From an uncultured Collinsella sp. (GTDB lineage Bacteria; Actinomycetota; Coriobacteriia; Coriobacteriales; Coriobacteriaceae): 64,000 nt of DNA. The notes beneath the pieces are model-generated. The model saw only the letters and a program-made list of their open reading frames with translations, searched no databases and was not told the DNA's origin. The DNA is taken from positions 1 to 64,000 of the forward strand of contig CAUAWV010000004.1 of the NCBI GenBank assembly GCA_958433005.1, read 5' to 3'. Every line of letters starts with the position of its first letter. Within the stretch, counting starts at the first letter, position 1. Below are positions 9,737-17,596 of the stretch, in pieces. Both the position numbers and the translations under genes were made by a program.

Positions 9737-9860
9737 GGGGACAGACTTAAATGAGTACCTGCAGAATGAGAGTGGATAATCTCCCGTTTTTTGCCTGTTT
9801 GCAGGCTCAAAGTGGGAGATTATCCACTCTCGTCATTTGAGCGTCTAAGTCTGCCTCCCC
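9737..9860. repeat. Nested inverted repeat after hspR
   Basis: The outer arms start with GGGGACAGACTTA (9737-9749) and end with its near complement (9846-9860). The inner arms 9768-9785 and 9814-9831 are 18-bp perfect complements. There is no T-run. It belongs to the group of intergenic palindromes with GGGAC at the edge and covers most of the gap between hspR and the next gene. Confidence 0.7.
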
Positions 9861-9997
9861 AGGACCTAACTCGTCCTCTGCTTTACTGAGATAAAGTGAA
9901 CGCAGAGATTCGTAACCCACTCGCAACCGTTCTATGGCACGATATTGAACGAATGTATGCTATGCGCCCAAATCTTTTGGGCAGAGTGGGAGACAGT

Positions 9998-12298
9998 ATG
10001 GTCAAGCTGTACGAGGACGGCATCTACCTGCGCGGCGGCAGCGAGGTTGTGCCTGCGGCCGAGGCTGCCGAGCGCGGTATTACGCAGACACCCGAGGATG
10101 CCAAGCGCGGCACCATCGCGTATTCGATCCTCCAGGCACACAATACGTCGGGCGACCCCGAGGCACTCAAGATTCGCTTCGATGCCATGGCGAGCCACGA
10201 CATCACCTTTGTCGGCATCATCCAGACGGCGCGCGCTTCGGGCATGGAGCAGTTCCCGCTGCCTTACGTGCTCACCAACTGCCATAACTCGCTGTGCGCC
10301 GTGGGCGGCACCATCAATGAGGACGACCACGTCTTTGGCCTTTCCGCAGCCAAGAAGTACGGCGGCATCTTCGTTCCGCCGCACATCGCCGTCATCCACT
10401 CCTTTATGCGCGAGAACTTCGCCGGTTGCGGCAAGATGATCCTGGGTTCCGACTCGCACACCCGCTATGGTGCCCTGGGTACCATAGCCGTGGGCGAGGG
10501 CGGCGGCGAGTTGGCAAAGCAGCTGCTGCGCGACACCTACGATGTCGCCTATCCCGGCGTCGTGGCCATCTACCTCACGGGCGCCCCGCGCCCCGGCGTC
10601 GGCCCGCACGACGTGGCGCTCGCCATCATTCGCGCCGTCTTTGCCAAGGGCTACGTCAAGAACAATGTCATGGAGTTTGTGGGCCCGGGCATCGCGAGCA
10701 TGACGACCGACTACCGCAACGGCGTTGACGTCATGACCACCGAGACCACCTGCCTGTCGAGCATCTGGGCCACCGACGAGGACACGCACGCGTTTTTGAC
10801 CATGCACGGCCGCGGCGACGACTATCGCGAGCTCAAGCCCGCCGATGTCGCCTACTACGACGGTTGCGTCGAGGTCGACCTGTCGAGCATCAAGCCCATG
10901 ATCGCACTGCCGTTCCATCCTTCCAACGGCTTTGAGATCGACGAGCTCAACGAGAACCTCGAGGACATCCTGCACGAGGTGGAGCTCGAGGCCGCCAAGA
11001 TCGGCGAGGGCAAGACGCACTTTAGCCTGCTCGACAAGATCGTCGACGGCAAGCTGCACGTGCAGCAGGGCGTTATCGCCGGCTGCTCGGGCGGCAACTA
11101 TGACTCCGTGGTCCAGGCTGCCCGCGTGCTCAAGGGCGCCAATACCGGCTGCGGCGAGTTCTCGCTGTCGGTCTATCCCACGAGCCAGCCCGTGGCGCTC
11201 GAACTTACACGCCGCGGCTACATCTACGACCTCATGGAGGCCGGCGCAATCGTGCGCACGGCATTCTGCGGCCCGTGCTTCGGCGCCGGCGACACGCCCG
11301 CCAACAACGGCCTTTCGATCCGTCACACCACGCGCAACTTCCCCAACCGCGAGGGTTCCAAGCCGGGTAATGGCCAGCTGAGCGCCGTGGCCCTGATGGA
11401 CGCCCGCTCCATTGCGGCAACGGCTGCCAACGGCGGCGTCCTGACGCCGGCGACCGACCTGCCCGAGGACACTTGGGACGAGGCCTGCGAGTACACCTTT
11501 GACGACGCGCCGTACAAGAAGCGCGTGTACTGGGGCTTTGGCAAGGCGGAGCCTGCCGACGAGCTGGTCGAAGGCCCCAACATCAAGCCGTGGCCCGCGA
11601 TGGAGCCGCTCGGCGACGACATCCTGCTCAAGGTTTGCTCCAAGATCATGGACCCGGTCACCACGACCGACGAGCTCATTCCCTCGGGCGAGACGAGCTC
11701 CTTCCGCTCCAACCCGCTGGGCCTGGCTGAGTTTACGCTGAGCCGCCGCGACCCGGCCTACGTGGGTCGCTCCAAGGAGGTCGACGCTGTGGAGAAGCGT
11801 CGCGTTGCCGGCGAGTCCGCGGGCGACCTGGCGGCGTTCGATGCCGAGCTTGCCGGTGTGTTTGAGGCGCTGGCCGGCGCGGGTGTCGCGGCCGATGCCA
11901 AGGCGACCGAGTTCGGTTCCATGATTTACGCCAAGAAGCCTGGCGACGGCAGCGCCCGCGAGCAGGCCGCGAGCTGCCAGCGCGTAATTGGCGGCCTGGC
12001 CAACATCGTCCACGAGTACGCCACCAAGCGCTATCGCTCCAACGTGATGAACTGGGGCATGGTGCCCTTCCAGATGGAGGCCGAGCCCAACTTTGAGGTG
12101 GGCGATTACGTCTTTGTGCCGGGTATCCGTGCCGCGCTCGATGGCGACCTGAAGGACATCGCCGCCTACGTGGTGCGCGCCGATGGTGCGGTCGATCAGA
12201 TTGAGCTCTACATTGCCGATATGACGGCAGAGGAGCGTGCCATCGTCAAGGCCGGCTGCCTGATCAACTACAACAAGTTCAAGGCCGCTGCCGAGTAG
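9998..12298 (+). CDS. Aconitase-superfamily hydratase (YbhJ-like)
   Basis: A large Fe-S hydro-lyase of the aconitase superfamily, closest in layout to the uncharacterised E. coli YbhJ type rather than AcnA/AcnB. Visible signatures: ILGSDSHTRYGALGTIAVGEGG, AGCSGGNYDS and CGPCFGAGDTPANN (cluster cysteines), then a C-terminal swivelling domain. The frame is open back to a GTG at 9896, but the ATG at 9998 has GTGGGAGA at good spacing and begins MVKLYEDGIYLRGG, so a 766-residue product is preferred. The substrate is unknown; citrate/isocitrate activity should not be assumed. It is monocistronic with a terminator at 12444. Confidence 0.85.
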   Translation: MVKLYEDGIYLRGGSEVVPAAEAAERGITQTPEDAKRGTIAYSILQAHNTSGDPEALKIRFDAMASHDITFVGIIQTARASGMEQFPLPYVLTNCHNSLCAVGGTINEDDHVFGLSAAKKYGGIFVPPHIAVIHSFMRENFAGCGKMILGSDSHTRYGALGTIAVGEGGGELAKQLLRDTYDVAYPGVVAIYLTGAPRPGVGPHDVALAIIRAVFAKGYVKNNVMEFVGPGIASMTTDYRNGVDVMTTETTCLSSIWATDEDTHAFLTMHGRGDDYRELKPADVAYYDGCVEVDLSSIKPMIALPFHPSNGFEIDELNENLEDILHEVELEAAKIGEGKTHFSLLDKIVDGKLHVQQGVIAGCSGGNYDSVVQAARVLKGANTGCGEFSLSVYPTSQPVALELTRRGYIYDLMEAGAIVRTAFCGPCFGAGDTPANNGLSIRHTTRNFPNREGSKPGNGQLSAVALMDARSIAATAANGGVLTPATDLPEDTWDEACEYTFDDAPYKKRVYWGFGKAEPADELVEGPNIKPWPAMEPLGDDILLKVCSKIMDPVTTTDELIPSGETSSFRSNPLGLAEFTLSRRDPAYVGRSKEVDAVEKRRVAGESAGDLAAFDAELAGVFEALAGAGVAADAKATEFGSMIYAKKPGDGSAREQAASCQRVIGGLANIVHEYATKRYRSNVMNWGMVPFQMEAEPNFEVGDYVFVPGIRAALDGDLKDIAAYVVRADGAVDQIELYIADMTAEERAIVKAGCLINYNKFKAAAE

Positions 12299-12313
12299 CG
12301 CACTTAATTGTCC

Positions 12314-12387
12314 GCCCGGGGCTTACCCTTTCCCGCCCGCTCACGCGCTTCGCGAGGGCCGCGTTCGGGAAAGGGTAAGCCCCGGGC
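12314..12387. repeat. 22-bp perfect inverted repeat
   Basis: 12314-12335 and 12366-12387 are exact complements enclosing 30 bp that fold further (GCGCTTCGCG). It lies just after the hydratase gene, upstream of a separate T-tailed terminator, so termination is not its obvious role. Confidence 0.75.
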
Positions 12388-12443
12388 TACATTTCTGCGT
12401 TCTCGTTGGGTCTTGAGGGACGCTAATAAATAGACTTGCTTGA

Positions 12444-12475
12444 TGCCGCCTCTGTTATCGGGGCGGCTTCTTTTT
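12444..12475 (+). terminator. Intrinsic terminator after the hydratase gene
   Basis: An 8-bp stem (GCCGCCTC pairing with GGGGCGGC) with a 7-nt loop, followed by TTCTTTTTG. Confidence 0.75.
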
Positions 12476-12480
12476 GTTGA

Positions 12481-12518
12481 AAACCACCACAAAGGGGGCA
12501 GGCACCTTTGTGGTGGTG
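12481..12518. repeat. 33-bp palindrome family, copy 1 (inverted)
   Basis: Arms CCACCACAAAG (12484-12494) and CTTTGTGGTGG (12506-12516) around a GGGGCAGGCAC core. The element is the reverse complement, with one difference, of the copies at 13351 and 14155. Confidence 0.8.
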
Positions 12519-12570
12519 GGGACGAGCTCGATGCTGTTGTGATCGTTGAGCGGCATGTTAATGGGCGGCT

Positions 12571-13239
12571 CTACAGAATTTCATCTGGGCTGGCGGGTTT
12601 GGTTGTTTTGGGGATGCCGAGTTTGGATGACGCGAAATCGTCAACATTGTCCTTAATTCCGTCTTTGGTGTAGACAGTGACCATATAGGTGCTGTGTCCG
12701 AATTCGCCCTTGTCGCGTGTTGCCCAGGCATCCCAGTAGGCGGCCCCGTTTCGCCCTTTGATTTTTCCGACACGGCGGAGTTCTGTTCGCTTTAATTTCT
12801 GGTTGCTATAGATGGTTCGACCGGCCTCCTCGGTGAGCCCGCACTGTCCAAGCATCTTGTCGAGGACTTGGTTCATGTGGCGCTCATCGGTGTTTGGTGC
12901 GTAGTCGTAGGCGAGGGTGATGAAGTCGAGTGGCTGGTCGTCGATTAGATAGTTTAGCGTCTGAGGTCCAAGGCAGAAATAGGGGGAGCATCCGTCGATC
13001 TGACCGAGCAGTGGCAACTTTGACTGCCAACTTCCGGTGGGAATTCCATCTTCGTAAAACACGCCGCGACAGATAAAGGAGAGCGAGGTGGCACGCGAGC
13101 CGGCGTCGACCATTCCGCATAAATCGAAGGGCGAGGTGATACCAAGGGAAAAGGGCGTGATGACGATAAGGAAGAGCATCACGATGGGTATGGCGAGAAT
13201 GGCGATGACGTTGCGACCGGTGGAATGAGGCGGCTTCAT
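12571..13239 (-). CDS. Membrane-anchored hypothetical protein
   Basis: Not recognised. The product has 222 residues from an ATG at 13239 with GAGGAG seven bases upstream. Residues about 12-36 form one strongly hydrophobic segment (VIAILAIPIVMLFLIVITPF), giving an N-terminal membrane anchor or uncleaved signal. The rest is soluble and probably outside the cell, with several cysteines (FICRG, DGCSPYFCLG, GQCGLTEE) that could form disulfides. It is divergent from the gene at 13474, which has the same design (N-terminal anchor, Cys-containing ectodomain), but I see no clear sequence similarity between them. GC content is lower than in the flanking housekeeping genes. Confidence 0.7.
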   Translation of the reverse strand: MKPPHSTGRNVIAILAIPIVMLFLIVITPFSLGITSPFDLCGMVDAGSRATSLSFICRGVFYEDGIPTGSWQSKLPLLGQIDGCSPYFCLGPQTLNYLIDDQPLDFITLAYDYAPNTDERHMNQVLDKMLGQCGLTEEAGRTIYSNQKLKRTELRRVGKIKGRNGAAYWDAWATRDKGEFGHSTYMVTVYTKDGIKDNVDDFASSKLGIPKTTKPASPDEIL

Positions 13240-13347
13240 ATGCGCTCCTCGAGACAAAGATCTGTTGAGGATAGGCAGAAATGGATATGTTCAGAGAGCA
13301 ATTCAAGTTTAATCTCATTGCGCGAGATGGTCGACCGTTAGCGTCGA

Positions 13348-13385
13348 AAACCACCACAAAGGTGCCTGTCCCCTTTGTGGTGGTG
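13348..13385. repeat. 33-bp palindrome family, copy 2
   Basis: CCACCACAAAG (13351-13361), core GTGCCTGTCCC, CTTTGTGGTGG (13373-13383). It lies in the divergent gap between the two hypothetical genes. Confidence 0.8.
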
Positions 13386-13473
13386 AGGAGCGCGCGGCTT
13401 CTTTTGGTAATAGTGTTAGCTGGCGGTATCATTAGTGCAGGTGGCGAAGGTTTGCATTGTGGGGTGTTTTGCC

Positions 13474-14145
13474 GTGAGCCGTTCTGCCCGTATTGGATTG
13501 ATTGTCTTGGCGCTTGCGATCGCTGTGGTTGGCGCGGGCGCTGTCGGTATGGCATTTCTACCTGCTGCGGTGACGGAGCCGGTGGTCAAGCCTGTGACTC
13601 AATCTGTCGAACTTCTGACCGGCGACGACAAGCCCGAGACCATTACCGTTGATTTTGATGAGCAGCCGGCTGTGCTGGGTATTAGCAATTATCCGCGTAT
13701 TCAGCTTGGGGCCATGCGCTATACCACGGATACAAGCCTGATCGATAGGGCGTCCGAGCTACTCAAGGGCAAAACATTTAAGCGTTGGTACGGATATGCG
13801 TCCTATCGGGCAAAAGCGAACGACATGGTTGGCGGATGCCACTCGTCCATCGAGCTGGACACTGCAAACGGCGCAAAGTTATGTGATGTCTCGTACGATC
13901 CGGGCTACGAGGGCAATGAGGGTCCGGGCATCTACATCATGGACGGCGATGTCGCCTATGTCATGGAGGGCGACCAGACCGAGCTCAACGATTTTATGGG
14001 TCAGTGTATCCAAGATGCCTATAAACAGACCTGCTTGCCTGACCCGCAGACTGCACGCGATAGTGGGTCTGCCCGTACATGGCTGTTCGAGGATGAGATG
14101 CCCTGGACCGTCGAATCGGGAAGTACGGGTTCGGCGAAGGAGTAG
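13474..14145 (+). CDS. Membrane-anchored hypothetical protein
   Basis: Not recognised. From the GTG at 13474 the product has 223 residues (an upstream in-frame GTG at 13435 would add 13). A short basic start (SRSAR) precedes one transmembrane segment (IGLIVLALAIAVVGAGAVGMAF), then an exported domain of about 190 residues. That domain has four cysteines (GGCHSS, KLCDVS, GQCIQD, QTCLPD) that could pair as two disulfides. Spacing to the GGGGTG before the GTG is acceptable but weak, so the start is uncertain. Flanked by copies of the 33-bp palindrome on both sides. Confidence 0.65.
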   Translation: MSRSARIGLIVLALAIAVVGAGAVGMAFLPAAVTEPVVKPVTQSVELLTGDDKPETITVDFDEQPAVLGISNYPRIQLGAMRYTTDTSLIDRASELLKGKTFKRWYGYASYRAKANDMVGGCHSSIELDTANGAKLCDVSYDPGYEGNEGPGIYIMDGDVAYVMEGDQTELNDFMGQCIQDAYKQTCLPDPQTARDSGSARTWLFEDEMPWTVESGSTGSAKE

Positions 14146-14152
14146 AGACCGC

Positions 14153-14190
14153 GACCACCACAAAGGTGCCTGTCCTCTTTGTGGTGGTTT
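14153..14190. repeat. 33-bp palindrome family, copy 3
   Basis: CCACCACAAAG (14155-14165), core GTGCCTGTCCT, CTTTGTGGTGG (14177-14187). Same orientation as copy 2; just after the stop of the hypothetical gene. Confidence 0.8.
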
Positions 14191-14197
14191 TCGGTCT

Positions 14198-14254
14198 GTC
14201 TCGATCTGTAACATCTAGGATCAAAAATGGCTGCTAGATGTTACAGATCGAGAC
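14198..14254. repeat. 21-bp perfect inverted repeat
   Basis: 14198-14218 and 14234-14254 are exact complements (starting GTCTCGATCTGTAACATC) with a 15-nt loop. No T-run follows. It sits between the hypothetical gene and the clpB promoter. Confidence 0.75.
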
Positions 14255-14316
14255 GGTAGCGCGCCTGGGCAGCGGCGGGCTGACATCTCAGTACCCTATC
14301 CGTAATTCACTCAGAA

Positions 14317-14349
14317 AATCTTATATATAGAGACTTAGATTTGTGTATA
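14317..14349 (+). promoter_or_regulatory. Heat-shock promoter motif of clpB
   Basis: AATCTTATAT (14317-14326), 5 bp, GACTTAGATT (14332-14341), then a TGTATAA -10-like box at 14343-14349. Both half-sites and the spacing are identical to those before dnaK. Confidence 0.6.
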
Positions 14350-14431
14350 AGATCGCGTAAAGCTGGCAACAATACTTCTCGAACAACGTGAAGCCGCCCC
14401 GTAGGGCGGCCGCCCCAAGAGAGGTGATTCC

Positions 14432-17059
14432 ATGAGAATCGATAAGCTAGCAATGACGTCGCGCGAGGCGCTGCAGACCGCCATGAGCACGGCTGCCGAT
14501 GCACAGGCCGGCGCGGTGGAGCCGATCCACCTGCTGTCTGCCCTGCTCGGTGCCGGCGAGCGCAATATCTCCGTGATCATCGAGCGCATCGGTGCCGACC
14601 CGGCTCAGCTCGCACGCTCCACACAAGATGCCATCGACCATGCGCCCAAGGTGTCGGGCGAGGGTCAGCAGATGGGCCTGTCCAACGAGCTCGTTCGCGT
14701 GATCGAGAAGGCCGAGAAAAAGGCCACCAAGATGGGCGACAGCTTTGTGGTGACCGAGCATCTGCTGATGGCACTTGCCGAGGACAAGGGTGAGGCGGGT
14801 CGCGTGCTGCGTGGCGCCGGCGTGACCAAGGAGCGCATCGAGCAAGTCTACGAGGAACTGCGCGGCGATGACCGCGTGACGTCTGCCGAGGACAAGACGC
14901 AGTTTGAGGCGTTGGAGCAGTACGGTCGCAACATCTGCGATCTGGCTCGCGCCGGCAAGCTCGACCCGGTCATCGGCCGTACCGACGAGATCCGTCGTAC
15001 TATTCAGGTTCTGTCCCGCCGCACCAAGAACAACCCCGTGCTTATCGGCGAGCCGGGCGTCGGCAAGACGGCCATCGTCGAGGGCATTGCTCAGCGAATC
15101 GTGGCCGGCGACGTACCGAGCACCCTGCGCGACCGCGACCTCATCGAGCTCGACATGAGCGCGCTGGTCGCCGGCGCCAAGTACCGCGGCGAGTTCGAGG
15201 ACCGCTTGAAGGCCGTGCTCAAGGAAGTCCAAAAGTCCGAAGGCAAGGTCATCCTGTTCATCGATGAGCTCCACACCATCGTGGGCGCGGGTGCCACCGA
15301 GGGCTCCATGGACGCCGGCAACATCCTGAAGCCGGCGCTTGCCCGTGGCGACTTGCACGCAATCGGCGCGACTACGCTCGACGAGTATCGCAAGTACATC
15401 GAGAAGGACGCGGCACTCGCCCGTCGTTTCCAGACCGTGATGGTCTCCGAGCCCACCGTCGAGGACACCATCTCGATCCTGCGTGGCCTCAAGGAGAAGT
15501 ACGAGATCTTCCACGGCGTGCATATCACCGATAGCGCGCTCGTGGCGGCCGCCGACCTCTCCGATCGCTACATCGCCGACCGCTTCCTGCCCGATAAGGC
15601 CATCGACCTGGTTGATGAGGCGGCAAGCCGCCTGCGCATGGAGCTCGACAGCATGCCGGTCGAGATCGATGCCACCACGCGTCAGCTCACCCAGCTGCAG
15701 ATCGAGGAGCAGGCGCTCATGAAGGAGACCGACGACGCCTCCAAGGAGCGTCTGGAGGCCCTGCGCCAAGAGATTGCCGAGGTCCAAGAAAAGCTCAACG
15801 TGCAAAAGGCCGGCTGGCTCAACCAGAAGAACGCCATCGACCACGTGCAGGAGCTCAAGGGACAGCTCGACGAGGCCAAGAGCGAAGAGGAGCGTGCGAC
15901 GCGCAACGGCGACCTGGGCCGTGCGTCCGAGCTGCGCTACTCCGTGATTCCGGGCCTGCAGCAGCAGATTCAGGATTCCGAGGCTGCGCTCGAGGCGCAA
16001 AAGCAGCAGGACGGCGAGGGCCTCAACGAGCAGGTGACCTCCGATGAGATCGCTGAGGTCGTGAGCGCTTGGACCGGCGTGCCCGTCTCCAAGATGATGC
16101 AGGGCGAGCTCGACAAGCTGAAGGGCTTGGAGGGCGAGCTGCATAAGCGCGTCATCGGCCAGGACGAGGCGGTCTCCGCTGTCGCCGCGGCCGTGCGTCG
16201 CAGCCGTGCGGGCCTCTCCGATCCGGACAAGCCCATCGGCAGCTTCTTCTTCCTGGGCCCCACCGGCGTGGGCAAGACCGAGCTCGCCAAGGCGCTTGCC
16301 GAGTGCCTGTTCGATGACGAGCGTGCGCTCGTGCGTATCGACATGTCCGAGTACATGGAGAAGTTCAGCGTCCAACGTCTGATCGGTGCGCCTCCGGGAT
16401 ACGTGGGTTACGACGAGGGCGGCCAGCTTACCGAGGCCGTGCGCCGTCGTCCGTACTCCGTGATTTTGCTCGACGAGATGGAGAAGGCTCATCCGGATGT
16501 CTTTAACGTGCTGCTGCAGGTGCTTGATGACGGCCGTCTGACCGATGGCCAGGGTCGCCAGGTGTCCTTCAAGAACACGATCATCATCATGACGTCTAAC
16601 GTGGGCTCCAAGGCCATCGCCGATCTGTCCGGTAAGGACGAGGAGGAGATGCGCCATCAGGTCGACGCCGCCATGGCTCAGACCTTCCGCCCCGAGTTCC
16701 TCAACCGTATCGACGATATCGTGGTGTTCCATCCGCTCGGCATGGCGCAGATCGAGAAGATCGTCGACATCCAGCTTGCCGACGTCCGCGCGCGTCTGGC
16801 CAAGGAGCGCATGACGCTTGCCATCACCCCGGCGGCCAAGCAGATGCTCGCCGTGGGTGGCCTGGACCCCGTGTTCGGTGCCCGTCCGCTCAAGCGCCTG
16901 GTCCAGCGCGAGGTCGTGGACGCCATCGCCGCCGCCATCATCGACGGTACGGTGCGCGAGGGCGATCAGGTGACGGTCGATGCCGACAAGGACGGCGGCT
17001 TTACCGTCGTGTGCGACAACACGCCGTCTGCTACCTACGAGGTCCCCGACGCCGAGTAG
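14432..17059 (+). CDS. clpB: Disaggregase ClpB (Hsp100)
   Basis: Hexameric AAA+ chaperone that pulls proteins out of aggregates together with DnaK. The 875-residue protein has an N-terminal Clp_N repeat domain (1-145), NBD1 with GEPGVGKTA and FIDELHTIVGAG, the ClpB-specific coiled-coil middle domain (about 405-530, LMKETDDASKERLEALRQE onward), NBD2 with GPTGVGKTE and LLDEMEKAH, and the sensor-2 motif DPVFGARPLKR. ATG at 14432 follows AGAGAGGTG. It is monocistronic, with a terminator at 17105. Control by HspR is inferred from the dnaK-like motif at 14317. Confidence 0.99.
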   Translation: MRIDKLAMTSREALQTAMSTAADAQAGAVEPIHLLSALLGAGERNISVIIERIGADPAQLARSTQDAIDHAPKVSGEGQQMGLSNELVRVIEKAEKKATKMGDSFVVTEHLLMALAEDKGEAGRVLRGAGVTKERIEQVYEELRGDDRVTSAEDKTQFEALEQYGRNICDLARAGKLDPVIGRTDEIRRTIQVLSRRTKNNPVLIGEPGVGKTAIVEGIAQRIVAGDVPSTLRDRDLIELDMSALVAGAKYRGEFEDRLKAVLKEVQKSEGKVILFIDELHTIVGAGATEGSMDAGNILKPALARGDLHAIGATTLDEYRKYIEKDAALARRFQTVMVSEPTVEDTISILRGLKEKYEIFHGVHITDSALVAAADLSDRYIADRFLPDKAIDLVDEAASRLRMELDSMPVEIDATTRQLTQLQIEEQALMKETDDASKERLEALRQEIAEVQEKLNVQKAGWLNQKNAIDHVQELKGQLDEAKSEEERATRNGDLGRASELRYSVIPGLQQQIQDSEAALEAQKQQDGEGLNEQVTSDEIAEVVSAWTGVPVSKMMQGELDKLKGLEGELHKRVIGQDEAVSAVAAAVRRSRAGLSDPDKPIGSFFFLGPTGVGKTELAKALAECLFDDERALVRIDMSEYMEKFSVQRLIGAPPGYVGYDEGGQLTEAVRRRPYSVILLDEMEKAHPDVFNVLLQVLDDGRLTDGQGRQVSFKNTIIIMTSNVGSKAIADLSGKDEEEMRHQVDAAMAQTFRPEFLNRIDDIVVFHPLGMAQIEKIVDIQLADVRARLAKERMTLAITPAAKQMLAVGGLDPVFGARPLKRLVQREVVDAIAAAIIDGTVREGDQVTVDADKDGGFTVVCDNTPSATYEVPDAE

Positions 17060-17104
17060 ATTTATGGGACATGCCTTAAAATCTGCCAGCCGTCTCTAAA
17101 CGCC

Positions 17105-17141
17105 AAGGGCGGCGGATCCAATTGGGTCCGCCGCCCTTTTT
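17105..17141 (+). terminator. Intrinsic terminator after clpB
   Basis: A 13-bp stem (17107-17119 and 17124-17136) with an AATT loop and a T5 tail. Confidence 0.88.
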
Positions 17142-17193
17142 CGTGCGACAATCGATAATGTTGAACACGATTGCATGGCAAGGAGATATGCAG

Positions 17194-17388
17194 ATGATAG
17201 ACAAGAACAAGACGAATGCGCCGGTCGCCAACGCCGCGCCGGCCGCACCCAAGCCTGCACCCAAGCCTGTGCCCAAGCCGCGCGACCCCTACATCCGTGC
17301 CGAGAACGAGGATGACGACGGCTACGATCCTTATAGCGATCGTCGCCCCGAGCGCGAGCCCCTCTTCGAAGCCGACCCCTGGCGTTAA
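17194..17388 (+). CDS. Small proline-rich hypothetical protein
   Basis: A 64-residue protein beginning MIDKNKTNAP, with AAGGAG 8 bases before the ATG at 17194 (an ATG at 17188 is too close to that site). The middle is a PAPKPAPKPVPKPRDP repeat and the C-terminal half is acidic and aromatic (DDDGYDPYSDRRPEREP, ending FEADPWR). It looks disordered, with no membrane segment. The function is unknown. The good ribosome site, codon use like its neighbours and independent position after the clpB terminator support a real gene. Confidence 0.65.
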   Translation: MIDKNKTNAPVANAAPAAPKPAPKPVPKPRDPYIRAENEDDDGYDPYSDRRPEREPLFEADPWR

Positions 17389-17528
17389 GTAGCTCATTTG
17401 GGACGGGGCTTTTTTAGCTACTTTGTTTTCGGCTAGAGGCGTTCATGCCTGCCCCCCTCGGCCGCTCGATATCCTCCGGGAGGGGCCACTAATAGAAAAC
17501 TTGCTTATCCATTAATCAAGATACGCAT

Positions 17529-17588
17529 AATCTTGCTCTCCTGCTAATCAAGAATCGTTATAATCTTGATTAGCAGGAGAGCAAGATT
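17529..17588 (+). promoter_or_regulatory. 25-bp palindrome enclosing a TATAAT box
   Basis: 17529-17553 and 17564-17588 are perfect 25-bp complements around a 10-bp centre. A consensus TATAAT (17559-17564) lies across the centre, and the ATPase ATG is 8 bp past the right arm. Part of the motif (TAATCAAGAT) also occurs just upstream at about 17514. It could be an operator over the promoter, or an mRNA hairpin that ends at the GGAG ribosome site. Confidence 0.65.
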
Positions 17589-17596
17589 GGAGAATT

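Noticed and set aside
9896..9997. Upstream GTG start of the hydratase
   Set aside because: No ribosome site; the ATG at 9998 has one and fits the family start better, although the 34 extra codons cannot be fully excluded.
9932..12013. 693-codon minus-strand open frame opposite the hydratase gene
   Set aside because: Shadow of a high-GC gene: no ribosome site, no family motifs, His/Arg/Gly/Val-rich composition. The same holds for long frames opposite dnaK (5425-6975), clpB (14447-16732), the oxidoreductase (22538-25513) and the PTS genes (26375-28258).
12571..14145. The two anchored hypothetical proteins as a tandem gene duplication
   Set aside because: They share layout (N-terminal helix, Cys-bearing ectodomain) but I could not align them convincingly.
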